A DNA stretch of 43,188 nucleotides from Bacillota bacterium (lineage in GTDB: Bacteria > Bacillota > Clostridia > Peptostreptococcales > Anaerovoracaceae), in the NCBI GenBank assembly GCA_017417045.1, contig JAFPZZ010000010.1:1-43188 (forward strand), given 5' to 3'. Within the stretch, counting starts at the first letter, position 1. Each line of letters opens with the position of its first letter. Below the pieces are notes generated by a model. That model saw only the letters and a program-made list of their open reading frames with translations. It was not told the origin of the DNA and searched no databases. The position numbers and the translations under genes are program-made. Positions 8,165-15,787 of this stretch are shown here, piece by piece.

Positions 8165-8956
8165 TCGCTGACCTCCGTGATAACGAACCTCCTGCAGACC
8201 TTCGCGTCGGCGGAGAGGCTCTTCACGCTCGAGGATACGCAGCCGCTCGCGAAGGAGCCTGAAGCACCCGTCGAGATAGGCGAGATCAGGAGCATAGAGT
8301 TCAGGGACGTCCACTTCAGATATGAGGAGGGAAGGCCCGAAGTGTTGAAGAGTTTCGATCTCTCGATCGGAGAGGGCGAGAGAGTGGGAATAGTCGGCGA
8401 CAGCGGCATAGGATAATCGACGGTGTTCCGCCTTCTGCTCAGATTCTGGGACCCCGGAGCAGGAGAGATCCTCATAAACGGCGTCCCTTCGACCAGCGTC
8501 TCCATGCGAGAGCTGCACAGGAGGATAGCCGTGCTCGAGCAGGATACCTTCCTTTTCGACGACAGCATCGCGGCCAACATAGCCTTCGGAAGGCCCGACG
8601 CCTCCATGGAGGAGATCGTCGCGGCGGCAAGGGGCGCCGGAATACATGACTTTATCGAAACGCTTCCGGACGGCTACGAAACGAAGATGGGCCAGATGGG
8701 GTCCAGGCTCTCCGGAGGAGAGAAGCAGCGCGTCGGAATCGCCCGCTGCCTGCTCATGAAGCCCGACGTCATAGTCATGGACGAGCCCACGAGCAGCCTC
8801 GACGTCTTCAGGGAAAAAGAGCTCATACACACACTCAGGGAGCAGTGCGCCGGAAAGATACTTCTCATGATATCCCACAGGCGTTCGACCCTGACCGACT
8901 GCAGCAGGATAATAAAGATAAGCGAGGGCAAGGCCGAGGAGGAGACCGCGATCTGA
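8165..8956 (+). pseudogene. Truncated ABC exporter ATP-binding domain with Walker A stop
   Basis: Only the end of the linker (VITNLLQTFASAERLF) and the nucleotide-binding domain of an MsbA/CydC-type ABC exporter remain; the six-helix membrane domain is missing. The domain reads continuously in one frame: FRDVHFRYEEG, Walker A GDSGIG, then TAA (8414-8416) exactly where the catalytic lysine belongs, then [13 protein letters not shown] to TAA is a single substitution. Downstream the Q-loop ([13 protein letters not shown]), signature [15 protein letters not shown], Walker [13 protein letters not shown] and the H-loop (ISHR) are intact. The good preservation suggests recent inactivation. GTG at 8423 could restart only a domain without Walker A. 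Confidence 0.85.
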
Positions 8957-8995
8957 GACGGAGCGCAGTTTTTTTCCGCGCGGGCCCTAAAGCAG

Positions 8996-9024
8996 TTTAA
9001 ATCGAAGAGCGTTTAGTTTAAAAT
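8996..9024 (+). promoter_or_regulatory. Probable promoter of the methionine sulfoxide reductase gene
   Basis: TTTAAA (8996-9001) and TAAAAT (9019-9024) are spaced by 17 bases, 36 bases before the start codon. AAAGGAGG (9046-9053) is the ribosome binding site. Confidence 0.5.
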
Positions 9025-9060
9025 ATCGGGTATAAGAAGTACTTGAAAGGAGGACTTGTT

Positions 9061-9522
9061 ATGCCCGATTATGTTATTCTCGGCAAGCAGCTCAAGGCCT
9101 TCGCCGAGGAAGACCCCCGGTACGTCCCCCTGCTCTCGAACGCTTCGGCGCTGCTCTGGGACTGGATCCCGAGGATAAACTGGGCAGGCTTTTACATCGT
9201 GAGCGGAGGAAGGCTCGTGCTCGGCCCCTTCCAGGGCAAGCCTGCCTGCATACACATCGAAAAGGGCAAGGGAGTCTGCGGTACGGCCTGGGAGAGCGGT
9301 AAGACGCAGCTCGTCCCCAACGTCCACGAGTTCCCCGGGCACATAGCCTGCGACAGCGCTTCGAATTCCGAGATAGTCGTCCCCATATTCCGCGGCGGGG
9401 AGGTCTGCGCCGTCCTCGACATAGACAGCCCGAGGTACGAGCGCTTTACGGAAGAGGACAGGGAAGGGCTCGAGGCTTTCGTTGAGATCCTGGAAGGCTG
9501 CATAAGCTGGGACGCTGTATAA
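9061..9522 (+). CDS. msrC: Free methionine-(R)-sulfoxide reductase (GAF domain)
   Basis: This GAF-fold enzyme reduces free methionine-R-sulfoxide, using thioredoxin-type electrons, as an oxidative repair function. The 153-residue length equals the family. Cys63, Cys73 and Cys97 lie in ACIHIEKGKGVCGTAW and HIACDSASNSEIVVP; their 10- and 24-residue spacing is that of the catalytic and resolving cysteines of the E. coli enzyme. ATG at 9061 is chosen over the upstream in-frame start because AAAGGAGG lies 7 bases before it. The last codons (GACGCTGTATAACTGCAG, 9511-9528) are repeated almost exactly at 9544-9562, a small local duplication. It is probably cotranscribed with the VOC gene. Confidence 0.9.
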   Translation: MPDYVILGKQLKAFAEEDPRYVPLLSNASALLWDWIPRINWAGFYIVSGGRLVLGPFQGKPACIHIEKGKGVCGTAWESGKTQLVPNVHEFPGHIACDSASNSEIVVPIFRGGEVCAVLDIDSPRYERFTEEDREGLEAFVEILEGCISWDAV

Positions 9523-9646
9523 CTGCAGACGTGAAGGAGCTGTGACGCTGTATAAACTGCAGAGTCCCAAAAGCCGGGACACCGCAGAAAGCGAAAAGCT
9601 GTATAGATCAAGAACTGCACGTATCGGAAAACGCAAGGAGGAAGAC

Positions 9647-10000
9647 ATGGAAAAGAAGGTCCAGTACACCATCAAGCACATAGGCATCAACAACAAGAAC
9701 GAAGAGGAAGCCAGGGAGAACGCGAAGCTGCTCTGCAGCCTGTTCAACGTTGAGCTCATGCCCGAGGCGCCGACCAATATCTTCGCCGGAAGCCTCTTCG
9801 AATGCATGAAGCACGACAAGACCGGCAGGTGCGGCCACATCGCCCTGCAGACGGACGACCTCGAGGCTGCCATGGAAGATCTCGCTTCCAAGGGCATACA
9901 CTTCAAGGAAGAGACCATCAAGAGGGATGAGAGCGGAAAGGTGACCTTCGTCTATCTGGTAGAAGAAGTCGCGGGCTTCGCATTCCATCTCACCGTATAA
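9647..10000 (+). CDS. VOC (glyoxalase/bleomycin-resistance fold) family protein
   Basis: This is a 117-residue single VOC-fold protein. It begins with the family-like YTIKHIGINNKNEEEA helix-strand unit and continues with IFAGSLFE, GHIALQTDDLEAAM and a final EEVAGFAFHL strand. Such domains occur free-standing or fused to KDPG/2-keto-4-hydroxyglutarate aldolases in Firmicutes, but no aldolase gene is nearby. Metal ligands cannot be assigned with confidence. ATG at 9647 follows AAGGAGGAAGAC, an ideal ribosome binding site, so the 35-residue upstream extension in frame is not used. The gene lies between the sulfoxide reductase gene and a terminator. The reaction is unknown. Confidence 0.8.
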   Translation: MEKKVQYTIKHIGINNKNEEEARENAKLLCSLFNVELMPEAPTNIFAGSLFECMKHDKTGRCGHIALQTDDLEAAMEDLASKGIHFKEETIKRDESGKVTFVYLVEEVAGFAFHLTV

Positions 10001-10009
10001 AGAATTCTT

Positions 10010-10035
10010 AGCCCCGGTCGTCCGGGGCTTTTTTG
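10010..10035 (+). terminator. Terminator after the VOC gene
   Basis: AGCCCCGG, loop TCG and TCCGGGGCT are followed by TTTTTG, ten bases after the stop codon. Confidence 0.88.
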
Positions 10036-10107
10036 AGGCGGCGCGCCCGGGGCCCGCAGCGTATTATCTGCAGGAATCCGCGCAGGCCGCGCGATCAGGA
10101 GAACGAT

Positions 10108-11127
10108 ATGAACGACAGAAGATTTCCGGAGCTCGAGAGGGTGAGCATAGGCTTTTTCCCTACGCCGCTGCACAGGCTTGACAGGCTGAGCGAACAGACC
10201 GGCTACGACGTCTGGATCAAGCGCGACGATTTCACCGGCAGGAACCTCTACGGGGGCAACAAGGTCCGCAAGCTCGAGTTCCTCATGGGCTACGCGCTTG
10301 CGAACGGCTACGACTACGTGATCACCTACGGCGCGACACAGTCCAACCACTGCATGCAGACTATCACGGCCGCGAGGATATGCGGGCTTGAGCCCATTGT
10401 CTACCTCACCAGCATAGTCGAGCCAGATCCGAAGGACATGAGGGCAAACCTGCTGCTCGACTCCATCTACGGCGCCGAGGTGCACATCATACCCGAGGGC
10501 AGCGATCCTCACGAATACTCCGCGCCGCGCATCGCGGAGCTCGAAGCCGCGGGCCACAAGGTCTATGACGTGCCCGTCGGAGGCTCCAACGAGGTCGGCA
10601 TCTGCGGCTACGTGAACGGCTATCTAGAGATACTTGAGCAGATGAAGGCCATGGGGAAGCACATGGACTACCTCTTCACGACGACGGGCTCGGGCGGCAC
10701 TCTCGCGGGGCTCGCCGCGGGCAAGAAGTTCGCGGATGACGACGCCGTGATCACGGGCTTCGAGGTCGGGCTCAAGGACGAGACCTACAAGGCCCGCGTG
10801 GCGAAGCTGGCGAACTCCGCCCTGGACCACATGGGAGCCTCGGACGTGAGGGTCACGCCTGACGATTTCGAGACGGACGACGCCTACGTGGGCGAGGGGT
10901 ATGAGATACCGTCCGCCGCCGGAACGGCCGCCATAAGGCGTCTGGCGCGCTCTGAGGGCATACTCACAGACCCCGTATATTCCGGCAAGGCCCTCAGCGG
11001 CATGCTTGATTATCTGGACAGGAAAAAGCTGCCTGAGGGCAGCACCATAGTGTTCCTCCATACCGGCGGCACGACCGCGCTCTTCGCCGAGCACGCGATC
11101 GTCGGTCCCGTGGGGGAGGAGGCCTGA
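10108..11127 (+). CDS. D-cysteine desulfhydrase / ACC deaminase family PLP enzyme
   Basis: This fold-type II PLP enzyme of 339 residues would convert D-cysteine to pyruvate, ammonia and sulfide, or cleave a related substrate. Lys52 in GGNKVRK is the PLP lysine. GATQSNHCMQT (75-85) matches the substrate-carboxylate loop, TTTGSGGT binds PLP phosphate, and HTGGTTALF is the C-terminal family motif. The start is set by ATG at 10108 with CAGGAGAA six bases before. DcyD and ACC deaminase are hard to separate by motif; the plain anaerobe context favours the desulfhydrase. It stands alone between two terminators. Confidence 0.85.
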   Translation: MNDRRFPELERVSIGFFPTPLHRLDRLSEQTGYDVWIKRDDFTGRNLYGGNKVRKLEFLMGYALANGYDYVITYGATQSNHCMQTITAARICGLEPIVYLTSIVEPDPKDMRANLLLDSIYGAEVHIIPEGSDPHEYSAPRIAELEAAGHKVYDVPVGGSNEVGICGYVNGYLEILEQMKAMGKHMDYLFTTTGSGGTLAGLAAGKKFADDDAVITGFEVGLKDETYKARVAKLANSALDHMGASDVRVTPDDFETDDAYVGEGYEIPSAAGTAAIRRLARSEGILTDPVYSGKALSGMLDYLDRKKLPEGSTIVFLHTGGTTALFAEHAIVGPVGEEA

Positions 11128-11150
11128 CATCAGGCTTTCATAGCTATAAA

Positions 11151-11188
11151 AGACCCGGCGTCCTTTTCCGGATGCCGGGTCTTTTTTT
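11151..11188. terminator. Bidirectional terminator between desulfhydrase gene and coaX
   Basis: AGACCCGGC and GCCGGGTCT flank a 14-19 base loop. T7 follows on the plus strand and TTTTAT on the minus strand, so it can end both convergent genes. Confidence 0.88.
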
Positions 11189-11201
11189 GTCTCCCTTATC
11201 G

Positions 11202-11975
11202 CTATTTTTTTACGTTCTTGTCCCAGATGACCGAAAGGCCCTTCAGAAGCAGATCCGGCTCGAGGATGATATCCTTCCTCCTGCAGAGGGGGATGACCAC
11301 GACGGAGAGACCGCCGGTCGCGACCACGCTGCAGGGCGAGCCGAGCTCCTCCTCCATCTTCTCGAGCAGTCCGTCTATCATGCAGGCCGCGCCGAGCACC
11401 GCGCCGCTCTGCATGCAGTCGACGGTATTCGTGCCTATGGCGTGGGGCGGCGCCTCGATGGATACCTTTGGAAGCAGGGAGGCTCCTCCGGCCAGCGCGT
11501 TGAGCGAGAGGCCCACGCCGGGGATTATAGCTCCGCCGCGGAAGGCTCCGTCCCTGTCTATGGCGGAGATAGTTGTCGCGGTGCCCATGTCTATGATGAG
11601 CATCGGAGGCTTCACCATGTCGAGCGCGGCTACCGCGCCTACCACCATATCGCTTCCGAGCTGGGCGGGATCGTCTATCCTGATGTTGAGACCGGTCTTG
11701 AGTCCGCTGCCTACGGTCAGGATCTTCTTTATCCCCATGATCGCGAGGGCGCGCTTGAGGGTCTCGGTAACGTTGGGAACTACCGAGGAGATTATCGCTC
11801 CCTCGGCCTGCGCCGGGTCTACGCGGTCGAACTCGAGGGCGCTGCTGACCGCCATGGCGAGTTCGTAGGCTGTGCCAGAGCGGTTCGTGCTTATGCGCGC
11901 GGAGCTCTCTATCACGCCGTTTTCGATGCTGCCTATGACTATGTTGGTGTTTCCTACGTCGATGGCGATTATCAT
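11202..11975 (-). CDS. coaX: Type III pantothenate kinase
   Basis: This enzyme phosphorylates pantothenate to 4'-phosphopantothenate, the first step of CoA synthesis. It is the feedback-insensitive class III enzyme of the ASKHA superfamily. At 257 residues it has the standard length. The phosphate-1 motif is IAIDVGNTNIVIG at the N-terminus, DPAQLGSDMVVGAVAA contains the pantothenate-site region, and IDMGTATTISAID is the second nucleotide-binding motif. It follows the ECF S-component gene on the same strand, which suggests coupled vitamin uptake and trapping. Its ribosome binding site AAAGGAG lies inside a 37-bp tandem repeat that fills the gap. Confidence 0.93.
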   Translation of the reverse strand: MIIAIDVGNTNIVIGSIENGVIESSARISTNRSGTAYELAMAVSSALEFDRVDPAQAEGAIISSVVPNVTETLKRALAIMGIKKILTVGSGLKTGLNIRIDDPAQLGSDMVVGAVAALDMVKPPMLIIDMGTATTISAIDRDGAFRGGAIIPGVGLSLNALAGGASLLPKVSIEAPPHAIGTNTVDCMQSGAVLGAACMIDGLLEKMEEELGSPCSVVATGGLSVVVIPLCRRKDIILEPDLLLKGLSVIWDKNVKK

Positions 11976-11980
11976 GGCAT

Positions 11981-12086
11981 CTCCTTTCGTGCGGAAGGGA
12001 ACAGGGTCCGGATCAAACTGTTTTCATGAGGAAGGGAGCAGCGTCCGGGCTAGACTCCTTTCGTGCGCAGCGCGTCCAGACCGGAG
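11981..12086. repeat. 37-bp imperfect tandem repeat carrying the coaX RBS
   Basis: There are three consecutive copies, at 11981-12017, 12018-12054 and 12055-12086 (last one shortened and more diverged). Copies 1 and 2 share 27 of 37 positions. Copies 1 and 3 begin CTCCTTTCGTGCG, which on the minus strand supplies AAAGGAG. Only copy 1 is next to a start codon (coaX, 11975). Confidence 0.75.
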
Positions 12087-12656
12087 CTACTTCTTGGATC
12101 CGATCTTGATGAGCCTTACGATGACGGGGCAGAGCAGCAGGTTGACCAGCAGCTCCACGATGAAGTTCCCGCCGATGAAATACAGGAAGATATACTTGGT
12201 CACGCTCATGTCTCCCGCGAGGCTCTGAACGAGCGGTACAAAGAAGAGATAGCAGCCCAGGGTGAAGATGCCGGTGTTCACGACAGGAGCCGTGATGGCC
12301 GCGGCGGCGACGGGAAGCATCCCGCCCTTCTTTTCGAAGAGCTTATACATCAGCCCTGCGCAGAGGCCGGCCATCGCGCCCTTTACGAGCACCGTGACGA
12401 TGGTGCCGAGGGGATGGAAGCCCATGAAGAAGGCCGCGTCGCCGGAGAGCAGCACGGCGAGTCCGAAGACGAAGCCGAGCCACATCCCGCCGGTCGCTCC
12501 GTAGAGAGCGGCGCCGACCACGATGGGTACGAGCACCATGGAAACTGAAAAAGTCCCCAGACGAATAAAAGCACCAGCCAGCTGAAGGACTATAACTATG
12601 GCAGTAAACAGAGCCAATCCAACGAGCCGTCTGGTCTTCTCAGAACTTGTTTGCAT
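12087..12656 (-). CDS. ECF transporter S component, putative pantothenate (PanT-like)
   Basis: This 189-residue integral membrane protein with about six helices is typical of the substrate-binding S component of group II ECF vitamin importers. The N-terminal LVGLALFTAIVIVLQLAG helix carries the family's ALFTAI-like signature for binding the shared T component. LGTFSVSMVLVPIVVGAALYG and the GMWLGFVFGLAVLL helices follow the usual S-component layout. Substrate specificity is inferred only from the adjacent coaX. No EcfA/EcfT genes are in the window, as expected for group II systems. AAGGAGG precedes the ATG, and a small CCGGA/TCCGG leader hairpin sits directly upstream. Confidence 0.8.
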   Translation of the reverse strand: MQTSSEKTRRLVGLALFTAIVIVLQLAGAFIRLGTFSVSMVLVPIVVGAALYGATGGMWLGFVFGLAVLLSGDAAFFMGFHPLGTIVTVLVKGAMAGLCAGLMYKLFEKKGGMLPVAAAAITAPVVNTGIFTLGCYLFFVPLVQSLAGDMSVTKYIFLYFIGGNFIVELLVNLLLCPVIVRLIKIGSKK

Positions 12657-12731
12657 ATTATTTACCTCCTTGCTGTTGCTCCGGACTATTCCGGATGCAG
12701 CGCAATCCGACAGAAGTATTTAAACATAAAC

Positions 12732-12767
12732 AAAATGCCGAATCAATCCCGGATCCGGCATTTTTTC
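12732..12767. terminator. Bidirectional terminator between the racemase end and the panT-like leader
   Basis: AAAATGCCG (12732-12740) and CGGCATTTTTT (12756-12766) form a stem with runs of T on either strand. On the minus strand it ends transcription leaving the panT-like direction region and separates it from the racemase gene below. Confidence 0.6.
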
Positions 12768-12800
12768 ATCGTTATTTTTTGTAGAAAACACAAGCGCTTT

Positions 12801-13544
12801 CTATACGTCCGCTTCGTCTGCCGACGGGAGGGAGGGCTTCTGAGGCTTGAGCCTGCAGCCGGACTGCCTTATGGCCTCGAGAGCGAGCTCGAGAGTCGGG
12901 TCCACGGTCGGGAAGCGCAGATCGTACATCGCGAAGGCCGGCGGTAGCTCTGTGCAGCCCAGAATTAGGGTCTGCGCCCCGCGGCTTATGAGCCTCTGGC
13001 AGATATTCCTGAAGGCGTATACGGGAAGCTCGGCGTTTCCGGCCTTGACTCCGTCGTATATGACCCTCATGACCTCGGCCTGCTCCTCCGCCGTCTCGGG
13101 CGTTATCATCTCTATGCCGCTGCTTTTGAAGCAGTCCTGGTAAAGGCCCGTTGCTATCGTTCCGTCTGTGGCGAGAAGTCCGACCTTTTTGTAGCCGCGC
13201 CTCGCGACCTCGGCGGCCGTTATCCTTATCATGTGGAGCACGGGGATTCCGACCGAAGCCGCTATCGCGTCGTAGAAGCCGTGGGCGGTGTTGCAGGGCA
13301 TCACGAGCATATCGGCTCCTATGCTCTCGAGCCTTCTCGCGCTCTTTACGAGCTCCTCGGTGGGATCCTCCCCGCCGTAGAGAAGGGCGGCGGTGCGGTC
13401 GGCTATGTCTGTGTTCGAATCTATGCAGACCCTGGGATGCTCCTGGTCCGTTGCGGCTTCGGTGTTCAGAGTGATCTTGTTGAACAGATCGACCGTCGCG
13501 AGCGGGCCCATGCCGCCTATTATGCCTATGACTTTTCCTGCCAT
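12801..13544 (-). CDS. Aspartate/glutamate-family amino-acid racemase
   Basis: This PLP-independent two-cysteine racemase has 247 residues. IGIIGGMGPLATVD is the N-terminal signature of the RacD/YgeA group. The first catalytic Cys is in MPCNTAHGF and the second in LILGCTELPPAF; both are present. It is distinct from the MurI encoded at 39167, so it likely makes a D-amino acid (D-Asp, D-Glu or another) for non-wall or wall-editing use, or acts as a broad-specificity racemase. It lies downstream of the SPFH/RHH pair on the same strand with a 25-base gap and may be cotranscribed. Confidence 0.9.
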   Translation of the reverse strand: MAGKVIGIIGGMGPLATVDLFNKITLNTEAATDQEHPRVCIDSNTDIADRTAALLYGGEDPTEELVKSARRLESIGADMLVMPCNTAHGFYDAIAASVGIPVLHMIRITAAEVARRGYKKVGLLATDGTIATGLYQDCFKSSGIEMITPETAEEQAEVMRVIYDGVKAGNAELPVYAFRNICQRLISRGAQTLILGCTELPPAFAMYDLRFPTVDPTLELALEAIRQSGCRLKPQKPSLPSADEADV

Positions 13545-13569
13545 CGCTTCCTCTCCTTGATCTTTTTTA

Positions 13570-13770
13570 TTATTTTATGTCCAGCTCGATAGGCTCGTCA
13601 ATGGTGTCCGAGACGTACTTGCCGTTCTTCTTGCGCTGCTTGACGCATTCGGTCAGCAGGTATTCGATCTGTCCGTTCACCGAGCGAAAATCGTCCTCTG
13701 CCCAGGCAGCTACAGCGTCGTACAGCTTGGCTGAGAGCCTTAAGGGGACCTGCTTTTTCGTGTCAGCCAT
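13570..13770 (-). CDS. Small Arc-like ribbon-helix-helix protein
   Basis: This is a 66-residue basic-to-mixed protein. KKQVPLRLSAKLYDAVAAWAEDDFRSVNGQIEYLLTEC fits a ribbon (VPLRLS) plus two helices, the Arc/MetJ/CopG DNA-binding fold (seen only as pattern). Similar Arc-family small proteins are commonly found beside SPFH genes in Clostridia. It starts 21 bases after the SPFH stop, with a GGAAGG ribosome binding site. I infer an autoregulator of the pair, with the TGATATCA boxes at 14834-14852 as candidate operator. No toxin partner is visible, so a toxin-antitoxin role is less likely. Confidence 0.75.
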   Translation of the reverse strand: MADTKKQVPLRLSAKLYDAVAAWAEDDFRSVNGQIEYLLTECVKQRKKNGKYVSDTIDEPIELDIK

Positions 13771-13791
13771 GGTGCGGCACCTTCCTTTCGC

Positions 13792-14826
13792 CTAGTAGAG
13801 GCTTCCGGAGTTCACTATGGGCTGAGCGTCCTTGCTTCCGCAGAGCACCACGAGCAGATTGGAGACCATCGCGGCCTTGCGCTCTTCGTCGAGCTCGACT
13901 ACGTCGTTCTCGCTGAGCCTCTCGAGGGCCATCTCGACCATTCCCACGGCGCCGTCGACTATCATCTTCCTCGCGTCGATGATAGCGGAGGCCTGCTGCC
14001 TCTGGAGCATGACCGCGGCGATCTCGGGAGCGTAGGCCAGGTAGGTGATGCGCGCCTCGAGGATCTCGATCCCCGCGTCCGCGACCTTGCTCTGGATCTC
14101 GTCCCTTATCCTGGCTGCGACGAGCTCGGAGGAGCCCCTGAGGCTGCCCTCGTCCGCTATGCCGTCGCCCGAGGTGTCGACGTTGGGGGCCACGTCGTAG
14201 GGATAGAGCCTCACGATGTTTCTGACCGCGCTGTCGCACTGCAGGGATAGGTACTCTTTGTAGTTGTCGACGTTGAATACCGCCTTGGCGGTGTCGGTGA
14301 CCTTCCACATTACAGCGATGCCGATCTCGATGGGATTGCCGAGCACGTCGTTGATCTTCTGGCGGCTGTTGGAGAGGGTCATGGTCTTGAGGGATATCTT
14401 CTTGCTGGGAGCTTCCGCGGTCTGCTTGCCCGTGGCGAGCGTGCTGAGCAGGGAGACCTTGTCGCCGCTGTCGACGTCGCCGCTCTGAGAGAGCCTGGTG
14501 TTCGCGGCCGGATTGACTGCCACGCAGAAGGGATTTACGAAGTAGAAGCCTTCCTCCTTGAGAGTCCCCACGTAGTTTCCGAAGAGAGTGAGGACGAGCG
14601 CCTCCTGAGGCTTGATGACCTTGAGGCCGAGCAGAAGTATCCAGCCGAATGCGAGCCACGCGATGCAGAGGAATATGATCAGTCCTCTGAGTGCGGACGG
14701 AATGAACCAGGCGCCGGCAGTCGAGATCAGGCCTATGAAGGCCGCTGCGTACAGCGCTATGATCAGCACCAGCATGAACATTCCGTTCTTCTTGTTGTTC
14801 AGGATCTTTTCTTTCATTCCTGCCAC
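13792..14826 (-). CDS. SPFH/band-7 (stomatin-like) membrane protein
   Basis: This 344-residue membrane-anchored SPFH protein is a likely scaffold of bacterial lipid microdomains. Two hydrophobic segments at about residues 13-35 and 42-65 are followed by [21 protein letters not shown], the start of the SPFH domain, which runs to about residue 280. A helical [15 protein letters not shown] coiled-coil region and a short C-terminal tail complete it. Start ATG at 14826 follows AAAAGGAGGTGG. It is transcribed together with the RHH gene and probably the racemase gene. The client protein is unknown. Confidence 0.88.
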   Translation of the reverse strand: MAGMKEKILNNKKNGMFMLVLIIALYAAAFIGLISTAGAWFIPSALRGLIIFLCIAWLAFGWILLLGLKVIKPQEALVLTLFGNYVGTLKEEGFYFVNPFCVAVNPAANTRLSQSGDVDSGDKVSLLSTLATGKQTAEAPSKKISLKTMTLSNSRQKINDVLGNPIEIGIAVMWKVTDTAKAVFNVDNYKEYLSLQCDSAVRNIVRLYPYDVAPNVDTSGDGIADEGSLRGSSELVAARIRDEIQSKVADAGIEILEARITYLAYAPEIAAVMLQRQQASAIIDARKMIVDGAVGMVEMALERLSENDVVELDEERKAAMVSNLLVVLCGSKDAQPIVNSGSLY

Positions 14827-14833
14827 CTCCTTT

Positions 14834-14852
14834 TGATATCATAATGATATCA
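14834..14852. promoter_or_regulatory. Paired TGATATCA boxes upstream of the SPFH gene
   Basis: Two perfect 8-bp palindromes, TGATATCA at 14834-14841 and 14845-14852, are spaced 11 bases start to start (one helical turn) and lie 8-26 bases before the SPFH start, next to its ribosome binding site. Such same-face tandem sites suit a cooperative RHH dimer pair. Confidence 0.6.
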
Positions 14853-14993
14853 TATTAATTGCAGATGTCAATATATTCCTGCAAAATTATTTCGAGGCAT
14901 CGAGCATGCCGCGCGGCAGGGCTGGAAGTATGCCCGGCAGTGCGTTATAATCTTCGGATAAACGGAAAGAGCCTGGTGAGTGAGGGTATACGA

Positions 14994-15512
14994 ATGGAAG
15001 AAAAGATAATTGAAACAGAACGCCTGTATCTTCGCAGGCTCGAGCAGGGCGACTACGAGGCGCTCTGCGATATAATGCAGGACGAGGCGGCGATGTACGC
15101 CTACGAGGGAGCCTTCAGCGATGATGAGATCCATGAATGGCTAGACCGCAGGATCTCCCAATATGAGAAGTGGGGCTTCAGCCTTTGGGCAGTCGTGCTC
15201 AAAAGCAGCGGAAAGCTCATAGGTCAGTGCGGGCTGACGATGCAGCAGTGGAAGGACCGGGAAGTCCTTGAGATAGGGTATCTCTTCAACAGAGAGTACT
15301 GGCACAGGGGCTACGCTGCCGAGGCGGCGCGCGCCTGCAGGGAATACGCCTTCGATGTGCTGGGGGCGGATGAGGTCTGCTCGATAATCAGGGACAGCAA
15401 CGCTCCTTCGATAGGGGTCGCGCTAAGAAACAGCATGTCCCCCGAGGACAGCTTCGTAAAGCATTACAGGGGTGTCGACATGCCCCATACGAGGTACGTC
15501 GTCCGCCGCTGA
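14994..15512 (+). CDS. GNAT N-acetyltransferase (RimJ/RimL type)
   Basis: This is a 172-residue acetyltransferase of the RimJ/RimL subgroup. ETERLYLRRLEQGDYEAL is the typical N-terminal strand-helix unit. LEIGYLFNREYWHRGYAAEAARA contains the acetyl-CoA binding R/Q-x-x-G-x-A core (HRGYAAEA), and the C-terminus has the subgroup's asparagine-containing segment (RDSNAPSIGVALRN) and the MPHTRYVV ending. Such proteins acetylate protein N-termini or small amines; the substrate is not predictable. ATG at 14994 is preferred over upstream in-frame codons because the homology starts there. It is a single gene divergent from the SPFH operon. Confidence 0.87.
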   Translation: MEEKIIETERLYLRRLEQGDYEALCDIMQDEAAMYAYEGAFSDDEIHEWLDRRISQYEKWGFSLWAVVLKSSGKLIGQCGLTMQQWKDREVLEIGYLFNREYWHRGYAAEAARACREYAFDVLGADEVCSIIRDSNAPSIGVALRNSMSPEDSFVKHYRGVDMPHTRYVVRR

Positions 15513-15652
15513 CGCTTTAGATCGGCCCGGCCCATATCGACAGGTACGTACCGGCCTGACTCATACCGGCAGCATCATATCGGCAGCTTTGCGATCAGCC
15601 GGTCATACATTCAGGCGGTCTGAACAATCAGTTATAAACGGCCTTACATGAA

Positions 15653-15688
15653 ATGAAAGGGATGTCCGCGCGGGACATCCCTTTCTCT
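15653..15688 (-). terminator. Terminator of the iron-type ABC operon
   Basis: GAAAGGGATGTCC (15655-15667) pairs perfectly with GGACATCCCTTTC (15673-15685). The T tract on the minus strand is weak (TTTCATTTC). The remaining bases between 15513 and 15787 contain several CCGGC repeats but no gene. Confidence 0.7.
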
Positions 15689-15787
15689 GTTCAAGACTCC
15701 GCCTGTGCGGATCCTGCCTTTTAGCCTTTCTTCATTCTTCCTTCAGACTACGTGCGCTATGACATCGAGTAGCGGCGCCGGAGCCTT

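Noticed and set aside
13405..13425. GTTCGAATC box suggesting a tRNA T-arm
   Set aside because: It is inside the racemase coding region and no cloverleaf can be built around it.
13570..13770. The RHH protein as antitoxin of a toxin-antitoxin pair
   Set aside because: The neighbours are an SPFH gene and a racemase gene; no small toxin gene is visible.
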